NCBI RefSeq assembly: GCF_036373705.1
Contig: NC_089852.1
Coordinates: 29,748,707-29,812,706, forward strand
Reading direction: 5' to 3'
Length of the DNA: 64,000 bases
From: Amia ocellicauda
Lineage: Eukaryota; Chordata; Actinopteri; Amiiformes; Amiidae
Numbering within the stretch: the stretch's first letter is position 1; the number at the start of each line of letters is the position of its first letter. Position numbers and translations under genes: made by a program. The notes beneath the pieces are model-generated. The model searched no databases. It was not told the origin of the DNA and saw only the letters and a program-made list of their open reading frames with translations. Below, piece after piece: positions 1-12,589 of the stretch.

Positions 1-3000
1 TGATAGTCTTGTACAGTCATCAGACTCCACAGAACCTCAATGACTGATCTAGAGCATAGCCGGGCCATTTTCTCGCACACCTGGCTCACCAGTCACACAA
101 ATGTCTGGAAAGCTCTGAACACCCTGAGAAGAACGAGAAGAACATTATTCCTTAGAGTCTGAGCTTGAGAAAGCCTTAGATAAACTGGAAGGGATTGTTC
201 TTAGCCAGCTCTACAGGAGCGTATCCTCGTATTGCTTTATGTAGTTAGTGTGGCTAAGGGGATGCAGCCCCTGGCACTATCTGCTCCTCGCTTTGATACA
301 CTTTTGCCATGCTGGTCCTGTGAGGCTAGAGGTTGTCTTGAGTTTCTGAGACTCAGAAACTGTGGTAGTCATACCAAGACTCTCAAGCCCTGTGGAGCAA
401 AAACACAAGTCAGACGGCTACTACTACTTGCAACTCTGATTTGCCACTTCCTGATTAAAAACAAAAAAGCCTGCTGCTCACATAACTTCTTGGACCAAAT
501 CATTATCATCCTTGTATAAAATCAATGCTGTTCCCTGCTATTCTGTGTGTGTGTGTGAGTGTATATGTATGTATGCGTGTGTGTGTGTGTGGTGTGTGTG
601 TGTTTGTGTACTCTCATTTAGATATGAAGATATTGACAAATGGGGGAAGCTGATTATTGAATCCAGAGTTATAAAGAGATAGTCTATTCCCTCCAGTATT
701 GCATTGCTTCCCAGTATAGTTAGTAATGGGATAACAGGCAGGCAGTGTGGCAAAGCCTGCCTAGGATTGTTGCAGTCAGACAGGTAGCTCTGGGGTGTAT
801 GTGTTTCTGTTCTGCAGGACGGATAGGCCTGTCATGTTGATGTGAACCTCTCTAGTGCCAATGTTGCCACAGTGCTGTACTTCAGTCGTTCCATTTTGCC
901 AACGCCTTTGTGTACCAGAACCATATCCAGCAAAAGCCTATGTGACAATTGCCATATACATGATGTGAGTTATCTATTGAAACGTTTGTTATAAAAGCAC
1001 TGAGTCCATTGAAATACAATCAGAATAAGATCAGTCAGTCATCTTTAATGTGAAAAGAATTTACCCCAACCATTCATTGATAGCTTGTTCATTGATATTA
1101 GACTTTTGTGAGTAGAGCACAGCACTGCATGCTGTGAGAATGTAGCATTCTGATCGCGGTTTGAACCAATTGATGCAGCCCAGCATTTATTTTATTGTTA
1201 AATGTGACTGATCTAAACTGATTTTATTCCTGTGAACAGGTTAAAAAATGTTACATTTATTTTACTAAGCTTCTGATAACGGGCAAATTTGTTGTGCCTG
1301 ATTTGGGGGGGGGAATCATTTTTCAAAGTTCTTGCACCATTTTTTTCAAGTTTTCAAAGCAGATCTGATTATATACAGTTAAGAGAGCCATTAACATATA
1401 TAATAAGGGTATTTTTGGATCTGTTCTGTTTAATGTTCTGTTTTCTCTTTTCCTTGGTGCAAATCCCACACTGGAGCAAACAGCTTTGATAATCCCTATG
1501 GTTTACAGATCAAAGCCTGCCTATCTATTAACACTTAAATAAACTACTGACTTTTAAGCTTTGTCTTTGCAAAGCCACTGCCGACAGACTTTGTCTGATG
1601 ATGTACATTTGCACACTCAAGAAAAACTACTCAGCTACCCACGGGACTGGCAAGAGAGCCCCTTGGCATGCTGTTTCACACTTCTTTATAGGGATGTGGT
1701 TCTGACTTAATTGGGAACCACTTACAGCTCAGCCTGCAGATCAGACTCATTGTAGGATCTAACCATGCATTCACACAATCTACTTGATTATCTAGCATAC
1801 AGGACCATGTCCAGACAGCCCGGGGAGACTGAAGCGCAGACATAAGCATGTGCAATGCAACAGTGTGTTTTAAACTTGCAAAATCTTAGTACCCACTAAT
1901 GCAGCATCCAGGGCATGGAGATTGGGAACACAAAGTAATCCCGGTCACTTAAAAGATATCCGTGTGTTCACTTAATCAGCACTTTATATTTTGCCATAAT
2001 CTGTCAATATTTAAACAATATCTTGTCAAAACATACTTTCTTTAAAAACATGCATTGCTCTGTGTGTTGCAACATCTCAGTTGTGAAACACTTAAGTATT
2101 GTTTTTCTTTTATTTAACTGTTGCAGATATTACTATGAAATGCTGTCCATTCAGTTGCACTTGGCATCGTTTTCATCTTTAAAACACACCCCAGATATAG
2201 CATGGACTTGCTCATTTATCTACATGGTGTTAGTAAACCTGTGAATCAGTGCAGGAGTGCCAGCAGTGGTTGGATGCCAAGGGGATCTCGCCAGCCCTTT
2301 CCCATTGCTCGGGGACAAGGTTTTACAAGAAATCTCATATATGTTTTACAACCTGTGACTTTGTATAATTTATGGTGTAAAGTACTCAGAGTGTAACCAA
2401 TCACATATAAATATATATAAATATATATATAAATAAATACAAAAAATGAATTTATTTAAATTACAAAATATGAATGATTTTTTTTGATGCCATTTTGTTT
2501 TCTTTGGGAATGTTAGAAAATTTGCTTCAGTGTTTGTACAATATTTATAATTTATTGAAATTGTAACTGTATTACACCTGGTATTTGCTATTTGCTGATT
2601 GTAAAAAGAAATAGAAAATGTGCATGTTCTTAATCTGTCTCTTGCAGAGAGGTTCAGGAACAAACCCACCTATTTATGATGAGGGGTTTTTTATACTAAA
2701 ACTAATATATATAATTTGTAGTTAAAAGCACTCGCAGCCTTCTTTTGAAACTGTTATTCTGTGATTCATTTAGTTCCTATTTATCGATTATATCTTTTCA
2801 AATTAACACTACTTCATCTTAGATAAAACTAAAGATTCCAGCTTTTAAGACTTTGGAGTCTTACTCGATACAAATGAATGAATTGACAGTCCAAAGTACC
2901 TCCAAATCTTAGCTCATTTTACCCACTGGAATCTTTATAGTTTTTTACAGACCTAGATCGACGTTCAGTCAACTCAAAAAAATATAGTTAAATCAACAAT

Positions 3001-3641
3001 AATATGTCACGGTGGGTAAGGGCGTATGCTAATAAATAAATAATAATAATCAAACTAAATGAATCTCATTTTGTTTTGTTTCAAAAGAAGTGTGAATACT
3101 TCACACTACAACTATATATCCAAAGTTCCCTCTCCAAGCCTGTTAAAATGGTTATACAAAATTGATTGTGTCCTTTTAATAAAAAGGTAAAGTTTGCCCA
3201 GTTTTGAGTAAACCTCCACTGCCTCTGCCTCTGGTGTACCTCCAGCCTCATACACTTCATTCCTCTGATTCTGCATGGGTACACATGTGGGAAATGTGGG
3301 AAAAACAAGAAAGATTATGAGACTTATACAGATTGAAAAGAAGGAAATTTGATCTTCAAAAGATTGCCCATACCAGAGAAAGGTGTTGCTATCTGTGAAT
3401 CACTAGATATTGGTCTTCAGAGCAGAAACTGCTTTCCCTTTGGTCATTGCTTTTGAGTACTTTATTTGTGTTTCGTAGCTCTGTAGTGTCTCGTTTACAT
3501 CTTTAGGGAAATCAAAGAAAAAGGTTATGTGTGCTGTTAGTTGAATATATTTAGTGACTTCTGTTGTTCTTTGTCTCTTTATTTTTCATAGCATTTTTAT
3601 ACAGGATGTCAGCTAAATGATTTTTCAGTGATTCACAATTA
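1..3641. other. gene-poor left flank
   Basis: I see no exon chain or conserved protein here. Open frames are short and run through low-complexity DNA. There is a TG microsatellite near the start and A+T-rich DNA around 2.38-2.46 kb with ATAAATA runs, which could be the 3' UTR of a gene lying outside the window, but nothing proves it. Confidence 0.5.
544..605. repeat. (TG)n microsatellite, interrupted
   Basis: Alternating TG with a few GA, TA and GTAT interruptions. A 71-codon frame on the minus strand is only this repeat read as His-Thr. Confidence 0.9.
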
Positions 3642-4835
3642 CAGACATGGCCGGAAGTCATGGTACCCTTCCACTTTAAAAAAAAAAACACACAATCACA
3701 ATTTTGTCTGAACTAAGTAGAAATTGACGAAAGTATTTGGTATCCACCATTCTTTATTTCACATTCAATAGAACAGAAACTTTGCTTTTGATTTATGTTG
3801 TAACATATTACTTTAAATAGTGGGACCCTTAACTTAATATTTAGTTGCACAGCCTTTAGAGACAATAACTGCAATCAAGCGCTGTCTGTAGCTCGAATGA
3901 GATTTCTGCACTTCTCGACTGGCAGTTTGGCCCTCTCTTCTTGAGCAAACCGCTCCAGTTCTCTCAGGTTTTTCCCAACTGCGAGTTACAGCTCTTTCCA
4001 CAGATGTTCAATGGGATTTAGATCAGGACTCATAGAAGACCACTTCGGAACGGTCCAATGTTTTCTTCTCATCCATTCTTGGGTGCTTTTTGAAGTATGT
4101 TTCGGGTCATTATCCTGCTGGAGGACCCATGACCTGTGAATGAGACACAGCTTTCTGACACTGGGCTGTACGTTTCACTCCAAAATGCATTGATAGTCTT
4201 TTGATTTCATTGTGCTCTGCACAGATTCAAGGCACCCAGTGCCAGAGGCAGTAAAGCAACCCCAAAACATCACTGAGCCTCCTCCAGTAGGGCTGGTGTT
4301 ATTTGAAAGCTTCATTTTTTTCCTGTAAACATGGAGTTATGATTTACCAAAAAACTCAACTTTTGTTTTGTCCATTTTCATTCAGACAGCGACAGATGGT
4401 GCGACTTGAAACTGTTGCACCTTGAGCTTGAATGTCGGCTTGGATCTGATTTGAGGTTTTCCTTAGTTCTTTCTCCACCATTCGAACAATCCTTCTCTTC
4501 ATTCTTGCATCAATTTTCCTCTTGCGGTCACAACCAGGGATGTTCACTACAGTCCCATGGGCCTTAAACTTCTTAATAATATTGGGCAACAGTGCTCATA
4601 GGAACATCAAGCTCTTTAGAGATGGTCTTGTAGGGCCATGCTTGGCTATTATCTTCTTTCTAGGGGATCAATAATATTGTCCAGGCCATATTAGAATGTC
4701 TTTATAGAATAAGCAAGAATTCATTTCTTTTCACAGTTTTTTTGACAAAAGATATTTTAATTTCAACACTTTTCAGGGCGAATGGTACATTATTTGAATA
4801 AAATGCAAGGGTACCAATACTTTAGGCCACGTCTG
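3642..4835 (-). mobile_element. decayed Tc1/mariner element, copy 1
   Basis: The ends are inverted repeats: the left end begins CAGACATGGCCGGAAGTCA and the right end, read in reverse, begins CAGACGTGGCCTAAAGTAT. Both are followed by GGTACCCTT a few bases further in. TA dinucleotides flank both ends (3640-3641 and 4836-4837), the Tc1 target duplication. The 1194-bp interior reads as a Tc1 transposase on the minus strand, including a decayed block related to the SPDLNPIE region at about 4.01-4.03 kb, but it is full of stops and frameshifts. It is an old dead copy from a different family than the other two Tc1 elements in the window. Confidence 0.85.
4356..4589 (-). pseudogene. Tc1 transposase fragment, N-terminal HTH region
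   Basis: The longest remaining open piece of copy 1, 77 codons. It contains the basic helix-turn-helix linker typical of Tc1 transposases (RKRKIDARMKRRIVRMV, then TSNQIQADIQ and TVSSRTICR), which binds the terminal repeats in active elements. The start and the catalytic DDE part are outside this frame and broken, so no functional protein is expected. Confidence 0.8.
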
Positions 4836-4837
4836 TA

Positions 4838-6419
4838 AATATGTAAGAGATGTAATAGAAAGTATTTCAACCCTATAATATAATGAATCAATGATGAGAC
4901 CATCTGAAAAACATTAAATATAATTTATGGTTAGTATTCTAAATTAAAATAGGCATAATATCTGAGAAAGCAGACCATTTCAGATACTTAGTAATGTTAG
5001 TGTAAATCCACTTAATCCAAAGATAGCATTTTCAGTTTCTACACCATAGACCTCATTAAGTAGTAGATTGTAAGATAGTAAATGTGTCATCTTTTAAAAG
5101 GGCTCTGGTGTTAAAATTCGGTATTCAAACTAGTAATCTGATAATAGAATTAAATGTATTATTGTATTATTACCTGTATCCTCCCTAATGTAGATTTTCT
5201 TTTGGGTATTAAATGGAAGTTTCCTTTGGTACAAAAACAATGACAACTATTTGAATATATTTCCTTGGTTTAAGTCATAGGTTTGGGTCTAGAATCAATC
5301 TACACACAGGTCTTCACTCAAAATGGGTGTATGTTAGTTGATGTTGCACCTAAGATGGTCAGTACGCACACACTCTTAAGTAACAGAAGTCTGTGTTTCC
5401 GCAAAGTGTACAGTGTTCTAAAACATGGGCTGCTCCGTGTTCCGTGGTCTCATGTTCTGTGCACATCAGCTTGTCATGAAGTTGCCCACAGAGAAGAGAT
5501 GGTTTTAAGTCTGGCAACAACAAATTTGCCATGTGACAGTAAGAGAAACCTAACAATGTCGGGGTATTGTTGACTGTCTATAACCCCAGCTATAACAGTA
5601 CAGGGTTATGAACTACTATGGTTCAACATAATAAGAAATTAACCTATATTATTATCTGACGGAGTAACAGTATTTTATGGTTTTCTATAAAGAGAGAGAA
5701 GTAAATTGGAATAGATATTATAAGGGTTCTTGTTTGCACAGTGTGTAAGCTATTATAGAAACATGTATTATTTGTATTATTAATAGTAGTTTAACAGAAT
5801 CGTTTATCCACGGCAACTTACTAGCCAACCTTCAATGTATACACCATATTACAAATGGTAGCAATGTCATTATAATGTAAACAATAATCTATTAATTGCA
5901 GTGAAATAATTAAGGTATATACAATTATTAGAATGGTCAAGAGGTGTATGCATCTGAAAGCTTGTAAGCCACTGTGTAGTCTGAATGCTCACTGGAAGAT
6001 TTATAATTTAAAACAATCTTGCAGTTCCCCAAGGACATAGACCTCTCAAATGTGGACAATATTGGACTAAAATCAATATTATTTTACCAAGGGATGAGAG
6101 TTCTCATGGATTTCTATATTTCTAGTACGTGTCATTGCTGATGTATTGTGTTTCCTTTTCCTTATATCAATTTAATAATGCCAAAAACTCTCCACTGACT
6201 TGATAATAAGTGGTTTCCTTACAGGTAAACCCGGGTATTCCCTGAAAATCCCGCAAATAACAGCATAAAAAATCCCTCCGTTTGACTATCTTGTAAATTT
6301 AAAGTCGTTACATAAAAAGTCGAATTCCCCTAAATGCTGGGAGGGGCGAAAATACCCGTTTCTATAATTAACTTCCTGTGTATCCATATTTTCACCTCAG
6401 TCCACAGAGTGACACACCC
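4838..6419. other. spacer upstream of the arl5c CpG region
   Basis: A+T-rich spacer with no supported exon. Two overlapping frames of 96 and 65 codons at 5.28-5.57 kb on opposite strands resemble nothing I know and lack splice context. Confidence 0.5.
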
Positions 6420-6478
6420 ACTCTACCGACACGGCTCTGTAAAGGCTCGGGGTTCCCGTCAGGCCGCACCCCACACTG

Positions 6479-6486
6479 TGACGTCA
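6479..6486. promoter_or_regulatory. CRE palindrome TGACGTCA
   Basis: A perfect 8-bp cAMP response element, the CREB/ATF site, in the upstream CpG block about 620 bp before the arl5c ATG. A second related site, TGACGTGA, lies about 50 bp downstream. Function is inferred from motif and position only. Confidence 0.45.
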
Positions 6487-6729
6487 CTGCCCTGCGAGTC
6501 GCGCACGTCGCCGGTAGCCACGCCTCCTCCGTGACGTGACAATCCGCTTTGGAAAAGTCCTGAGCAGAAGAGAAAACTGAGGCTGATGTCGTAAAATTGA
6601 CGCGTACAGGAAACTTTCCTTTTTTTTTTTTTTTTCTCCTCTACATAAACTTCATTTCCACATAGTATTGACTTTAGTTTCAAGATCAAAGACAGGCTGT
6701 CACAACGCTCCTGTGCATGCTCGCCTTTG

Positions 6730-6732
6730 TAT

Positions 6733-6763
<31 letters not shown>

Positions 6764-6773
6764 TGTATGTATG
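6730..6773. repeat. (TTTA)n microsatellite
   Basis: About nine perfect ATTT units, ending in GTAT variants. Confidence 0.9.
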
Positions 6774-7099
6774 TTCAGTGTATTCGATAATAGTAGCTGT
6801 ATCAGCTGCACTTTTAACTAGCTGCGTCAGAACCAGCAAGGTGGGAGATTGATCGGTGCTTTTTATTTTTTACTGAATTCTTACTGATTTCCGTGTTTTC
6901 TATAAGCGTGTTTTTCCGCCGCCGCCGCCGCTGTCGTCCCCCGGTTGGAGTGGAAGCCCTAGCCGAGTCCAGCTCCACCAGTCACGGCTACATCACTGGA
7001 ACCTGCGCTGCCGGCGACCCTGGAGACCCGGCCGCTTTAAAACGGCATATACGCTGTTCCTGAATATATTTTAATTGATTTTGTTTGGCGGCCGAGGGA

Positions 7100-9345
7100 A
7101 TGGGTCTTCTCTTTGCCAAATTAATGACAGTGTTCGGAGATCGAGGTAAGGACTGATTCATGTGGTGTTGTGTTGAATGCCTTCACACTAGGGTGTGATT
7201 GCTGGGTCTGTAAAGGGGGTAATAACGACTGGCGACAGTTCTGGGATTTAAATGTATCTATGCTGTGGAAACAAGTAGCAGTAGCAACAGCTTTCATGTG
7301 GATAACAATGAATGTATCCATCCCCGGATGCCTGAGCTCTCTGTAGGTCGAAATGTGATGTCAGTCGCTAAAAAAAGTTTAGTTTTTTAAGTAAACTATA
7401 TCAGTGCAAGGTTAAAACATGAACTTTTTCACTGCTCTTCTAAATCCACTAAAGACTGAAGTGTGTTTCCATCAAACACATCTTCTAAAGATCTGTTTCA
7501 CTGTAAATGCATAGCTTTTTGTGGATATATATATTTAGAAGTTGTCACTCCCTTCTTGGCAGTATTTTCACTGTATTTGATGTATATTTTCATTTTAAAG
7601 GGGTTCAGCTTCCATTGGGCGTAAAACGTGACTCACAGTGACTAAGTGACATGGAGACTTGACTTCTGAAATGATCAGAAGCACAGCATGCACAATGTCT
7701 AAAGCATCAGCTGTTGCTCCATGTTGGGGTGTTTTGAAAACCGAAGTAGAAATTTTAACCACCACATACTATCTTTCAGTTTTGTAGTAGACACTGACAT
7801 TGTGTTTGGGTTTTAATTGGGATGGAATGCTTATTTAAATAGAACCATTGGAATTATGGATTTACCTGTCCTGCAGGGTTTGTACCATGGTAAATATTAC
7901 ACAGTCTGGGAAGCGCTGAACAATTGCTCACCTTTGTGCCTGTGACTCAGATTCCAGCTACAGGCTGCACCTCCCAAGATCATTTATAGGAAACTTTTTT
8001 TTTAATAATAATTTGTCGATAATTGATTTGGGTTGTAAACTACTAAGTTTTTCAAAAAATATATGCTGTGGTTTAAATCTAGGAGGCAAGCAGAGTTGTC
8101 TGTGGTGTGATATTCTTTTGCATATAGTGTCTATTGCACATTGCATTGCTTGGGGGGATAACATAATGCAATGTAAACATGTTGATTTGTTTACCTTTTA
8201 AATGTACATCTGAAAAAGGAGTTGATGGTGTTTTCGTGAATGACTGTGCCGCTGTGCCAGACTCAAGTGGTCAGAGCTACCCTAGGTGTCTCAATGGCAA
8301 CTCCTGTGCGTTCTGATCCATCCTGTCAGAGGTGATGGATCTTTGGCTTCCGCCCTGACCCGTGGTGAACCCCGCTTGCCTCTTGGCCTCCGCGGCAGAT
8401 GGAGCGTCCTTATTAACAGTCAGGTCTGGGATCAGAAGACACGTCCTTGCTATGGCCTTGATGTTCTGTTTCCTGCCCGCTGTCTCGCTGTGTAGGAACT
8501 GTCACTTACACTCATTGTACACGTCTTCCAGGCTGCAATGAGAAAACGGTGGACCAGATTGATCACAGGGTCGCATCCTGGACATGTTTTTAAATTCATC
8601 CCTGCCAGGTCACCAGCATATTGCTAATGATACCAGTCAGGACAAATAGTGTTTGTAAATACAAAAGTTAGTTCCTAAAGGGCCTTTCTCATTCATTCAA
8701 TAACCTTGGGAGCTCATTTTTAAAGTGAATGTGAAACTCAGTTATAAAATCAGGGGAATGCCATTTTTTGTTTACTTGTGTTTGTTAGAGTATAGTTTAA
8801 TATCAGTGAATAATACTGGTTGTCCGTAGGAATTCTTGCAGACGATGTGATATTTCTAAACTGTTACAGCGTGTCACCATTTAGAAATCACAGAAATATA
8901 TCAAGCCCTTTGCGTTAAGCGTCACTGTTAATTTCCTGCACTTCTTCAGCCTCTGTTTTGACGTTAATTACTGCTCTTATTAAAACATTCAGCTTTGTGG
9001 CGCCGGTTGGCAATCATACTCTTTTTCCATGGGGAGGATTTTGTTTAGCTTTCTGGTTCCTCAGCACCTCTTTGGTAATCTTCCAAAAGATACAAGACGT
9101 TACAGTAGGAAAGAGCACAAGTGCAAAGGCCGACGGAGAGAATGGGAGCAGCTTTTAAACTGAAACCGCAAATCTCGATGAGTGTTAACACCAGTGGAGT
9201 TTTCATTTCAGTTTCAGTTTTATTATAGTGTGCAATGAGTATTAATATTCTCTTTCCCCTCCACAGAGCACAAGGTTATCATTGTGGGCCTTGATAACGC
9301 AGGCAAGACTACTATTCTCTATCAATTGTGAGTATACAACTCTGC

Positions 9346-9384
<39 letters not shown>

Positions 9385-11347
9385 CTTTGTTTTATGTTCT
9401 CTGACGTAAACCCCTTCCCCCCTCTGTATAAATAACTTACTCTCCTCTCACTTCACGGAGTTAAAGGTGTCATAATTCTTAGGTATCCATATTCCACATC
9501 AACACAGTGGTTAAAATGTAGACATTAGATAATTGAAAAGCCAGATGTATCGGTGATCATGGTAAAAAGTAAATGGCAACGTTTATGTCAACAAATGTTT
9601 ACCTTTATTCTATTAAATATCCGTATCTTATTTTTTCTGTTTTCACTAGTTGCACCTCCTCGTATGTCTCTCTCTACATCAAACGTATGACACGTTGGCT
9701 ATTCTTACATCTTTTCTTATACCTTCAAATTTGTCACTAATGTGTGCATGAATTGTTATATTAGTGTTATTAGCCTTCCAATGTTTAGATGTAATACATT
9801 ATATGTTAGCATTGGATAAAGGCATCTTGAAAACTTATTAATAAAACAGCTTAATTAAGTTGCACTGGAATAAAAAAGCACTAGCTCTGTTTGCCAATAA
9901 TCTCACAATTATTTAAGAGTGTTATGTTATCAAAAAACAAACCAAAGAAAAGAACTTGGAAGGACATTCATGCTGCGCGGAGACTAACAAAAATACACCG
10001 CAGAGTGTGTCCTATATCCTGGATTGAGCGGTTGTTGCTGGCTTTAGTTGGGAGTGCCCTCTTAGCCGAGAAGGTTTTTTTGATCAAACCATCGCTTTGT
10101 AATTGAGAGGATTTACTTTTGAAATGTCTGTTGGGATTGGTTCTTACTGCTGGTGGTGTTGACCCCCTTTCCCTGCCCCCCAGTCTGACCAAGGAGGCTG
10201 TGCACACCTCCCCCACCATCGGCAGCAATGTGGAGGAGATTGCAGTGAGGAACACGCGCTTCCTGGTGTGGGACATCGGGGGCCAGGAGAGCCTGCGGAC
10301 CAGCTGGAACTCCTACTACTGCAACACTGAGGTACATATACCCACACACACACACACACACTGTGCATTTGCAAGAGCTTGTATGTGGTACGTACAAACG
10401 TAGGTACGATCATGAAAGACCTCTGTTCATTGCCTTGTTCAAAAGTCTGTCCGCCTGCCTGCCTTGACTAGCTTTGTAACGGAAGGTGACGAAAACTAAC
10501 TAGGTGTGTCTGTCTTCCTGTCGCCGGTCAGATTGTGATCCTGGTGGTGGACAGCACAGACAGAGAGCGCCTCACGCTGACCCGGGAGGAGCTGCACAAG
10601 ATGCTGGCACATGAGGTGAGCAGCAGGGGATGCTGTGACGGACAGAGGCTTTGAGAGTCCGAAGATTTGCAATCACCAGTAGGTTAAGAAGGGTGATCAG
10701 TAACTCATGTAGATTGATTTGAAATGGCTGATTTATACTTTGAAGCTGCCCGTTGACTTTTCTGACCTCTGACCTTTGCCCCCAGGACCTTCAGAATGCG
10801 GCTGTGCTCATTCTGGCCAACAAGCAGGACATGAAGAACTCCATGACTGCTGCGGAGATCTCCCGCTGCCTCACGCTGAGCTCCATCACCGGCCACTCCT
10901 GGCACATCCAGGCCTGCTGCGCGCTCACTGGAGAGGGGTGGGTCCTCGAGGGCGTGTGGGCATTTCTACTAAATAAGCCCAGAGCATTCATCAATTAAGT
11001 AGTTTGCAATTTGTATAAAACCAGCCAGCCCTTATTTATTTGCTCCTGTGTTTGCATGTCGTAGGGCAGACGTGTATGAAATATGAAATGTGCTGCCATC
11101 TGTCTGTGGCATCCAGTTCAATAGCAGTGTAGTGTTAAAGGTGCACGGTAGAGAGGAGTGATTAGGAGGATGTGAACATGGACTGGAAACAATGAGAGGT
11201 GGACTTGGGGGGGGAGTGTCTCTCAAAAGCTATGAATTGTGTTGTTTGTGGTCCAGTGCGCTTCTTGTCCTGACCTCTGTGTCTCATTCCCCCTGCAGCC
11301 TGCCAGCCAGTCTGGACTGGATGAGATCCCACGTTCTCGCCAGCTAA
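7100..11347 (+). CDS. arl5c: ADP-ribosylation factor-like 5C (ARL5 family small GTPase)
   Basis: Six coding exons: 7100-7145, 9267-9327, 10184-10331, 10532-10615, 10786-10937 and 11299-11347. All introns are GT-AG and the joined frame is 540 nt, 179 aa, the usual ARL5 length. Visible motifs: N-terminal MGLLFAKL with Gly2 for myristoylation; P-loop GLDNAGKT; switch [14 protein letters not shown] guanine-specificity motif; and [11 protein letters not shown]5 proteins are Golgi GTPases that recruit GARP for endosome-to-trans-Golgi traffic. The ending GLPASLDWM resembles human ARL5C more than ARL5A or ARL5B, hence the symbol; the family call is much firmer than the paralogue. All key residues are kept, unlike human ARL5C where several are degraded. 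The start has G at -3 and +4. Intron 1 (2.1 kb) and intron 2 (0.86 kb) hold no other gene that I see. Confidence 0.93.
9348..9379. repeat. (CT)n microsatellite in arl5c intron 2
   Basis: Sixteen uninterrupted CT units about 20 bp after the exon 2 splice donor. Confidence 0.9.
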
Positions 11348-12039
11348 ACCCTCAACCAGCTCCAACTACAGCCAACAGAAACCTCAATACTTGAACCAGA
11401 CCTGGGACATCGAACTCGACTGAGCGGAGTGAGAACCGAACTACTTTCAACTTATTGACTGAAGCAATTTGCTCTCGGCCTGAGTTGCACCTGGCTTGTG
11501 ATGTCCTGGAGTCGTGGTACTTCTCACCTGCAGCCTCACAGTCCTGTTGGCAGGGCTGCGCTCTTGTGTTTTGGGGGTCAGGTGGGGTTTTCGGGAGACG
11601 CTGGTGCTCAATACTAATCCTGTAGTCCACAGACCACTGCGTATGCAATAAGCACGGTACATGCAGGCATCTGCCTGTCTGGACAGTGTGAGCTGAGACT
11701 GTGTTTTAATACAGTGATTGACCTGGTTGTCCACAGAACACTAACTGCTCAGGATCGTGATATTGTTCAGCTGCTCTTATTGTGTGAACACAAACACACA
11801 GACCTGATGATCAGTGTGCAAATCATGTGAAGCAGCTCTTGTAAATGGACTGTGTTGATTTTATTGTTATTTTGTGTTTTGTTTTCAATAATAGGCTTTT
11901 ACTTGAAATGTACAAAATAACTAAAGCCCTTGACTGATCAAAATTAGCTATAGTGTCTCTTTTCATCATATTTGTGAAAGCATGCTATATACATTTCTAG
12001 TATTGTATTTTTATATGGACTCATGTATTTTTATACAAA
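11348..12039 (+). other. arl5c 3' untranslated region
   Basis: Runs from the stop codon to the first good poly(A) signal. Frames of up to 98 codons on the minus strand here have no recognisable features and are taken as chance. Confidence 0.6.
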
Positions 12040-12045
12040 AATAAA
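12040..12045 (+). terminator. poly(A) signal AATAAA of arl5c
   Basis: A canonical AATAAA about 690 nt after the stop, followed within about 20 nt by a GT-rich stretch (GAGTTGTCCTGTGT) suited to cleavage-factor binding. Confidence 0.6.
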
Positions 12046-12160
12046 TATCAGTATTAATGAGTTGTCCTGTGTCAATCTGTCACTTTAGCAGTGACCCAGA
12101 CAAGCACATGCAAATCAGCATTGTCAAACATTTACATGCACACCAATTGCTCACCACACA

Positions 12161-12490
12161 CTACTGGAACCTATTATGCCTTGAAAATGAAAGAGGGGAT
12201 GATTTTTGCTGTTCCAGATTGTGACGCCTCTCTTGAATGCCTTGAAGCCCAATTTCCATTAGTGTGCCCGGGTCTGTGTGTCCCTGCTGATCTGGAAAAG
12301 CTCCTCTGGTTTGATGTGGTCGATTACCTTTTTTTGAAGACTTGAATCCAGTCCCCACGTAGTCTCCTGTGTTCCAGGGTGAAAAGGTTCAGTTCCTCAG
12401 TCTCTCAATAGGACATTCCCTTCAGACCTGGAATAAGTCTGGTTGCTCTCCTCTGAACTGCCTCTATATAGAATAAGAGTTATTTTGATA
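12161..12490 (-). mobile_element. LINE relic, 3' end of a reverse-transcriptase ORF
   Basis: Read on the minus strand, about 12.49-12.34 kb gives the C-terminal signature of CR1/L2/Rex-type LINE ORF2 proteins: VQRRATRLIPGLKG, then (after a stop) an RRLRGDWIQVFK block. The downstream part continues in another frame, so the copy is frameshifted and truncated at its 5' end. Family assignment within the non-LTR elements is not possible by eye. Confidence 0.6.
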
Positions 12491-12589
12491 AGGACTCATT
12501 AATTGTTTAATGCTTTATTCTATTTTCCAGGTGTAAATTTACATGATGGTGTTTTGTCACTTTATTAATCCCTTCCCCTAGATTGACCA

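Larger units (their letters stand above)
6420..7099 (+). promoter_or_regulatory. CpG-rich promoter and 5' UTR region of arl5c
   Basis: CpG density rises sharply compared with the surrounding A+T-rich DNA: GC-rich blocks with many CG at 6.43-6.54 kb and 6.91-7.04 kb, including a short (GCC)n run near 6.92 kb. The region ends at the arl5c start codon. The transcription start is not visible; a housekeeping-type dispersed start is likely for an ARL5 gene. A poly-T tract and a TTTA microsatellite separate the two CpG-rich blocks. Confidence 0.65.

Noticed and set aside
538-753. 71-codon minus-strand frame rich in His-Thr
   Set aside because: It is the TG microsatellite read on the other strand.
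10113-10413. Two minus-strand frames of 89 and 94 codons
   Set aside because: Antisense shadow of arl5c exon 3 plus an adjacent CA repeat.
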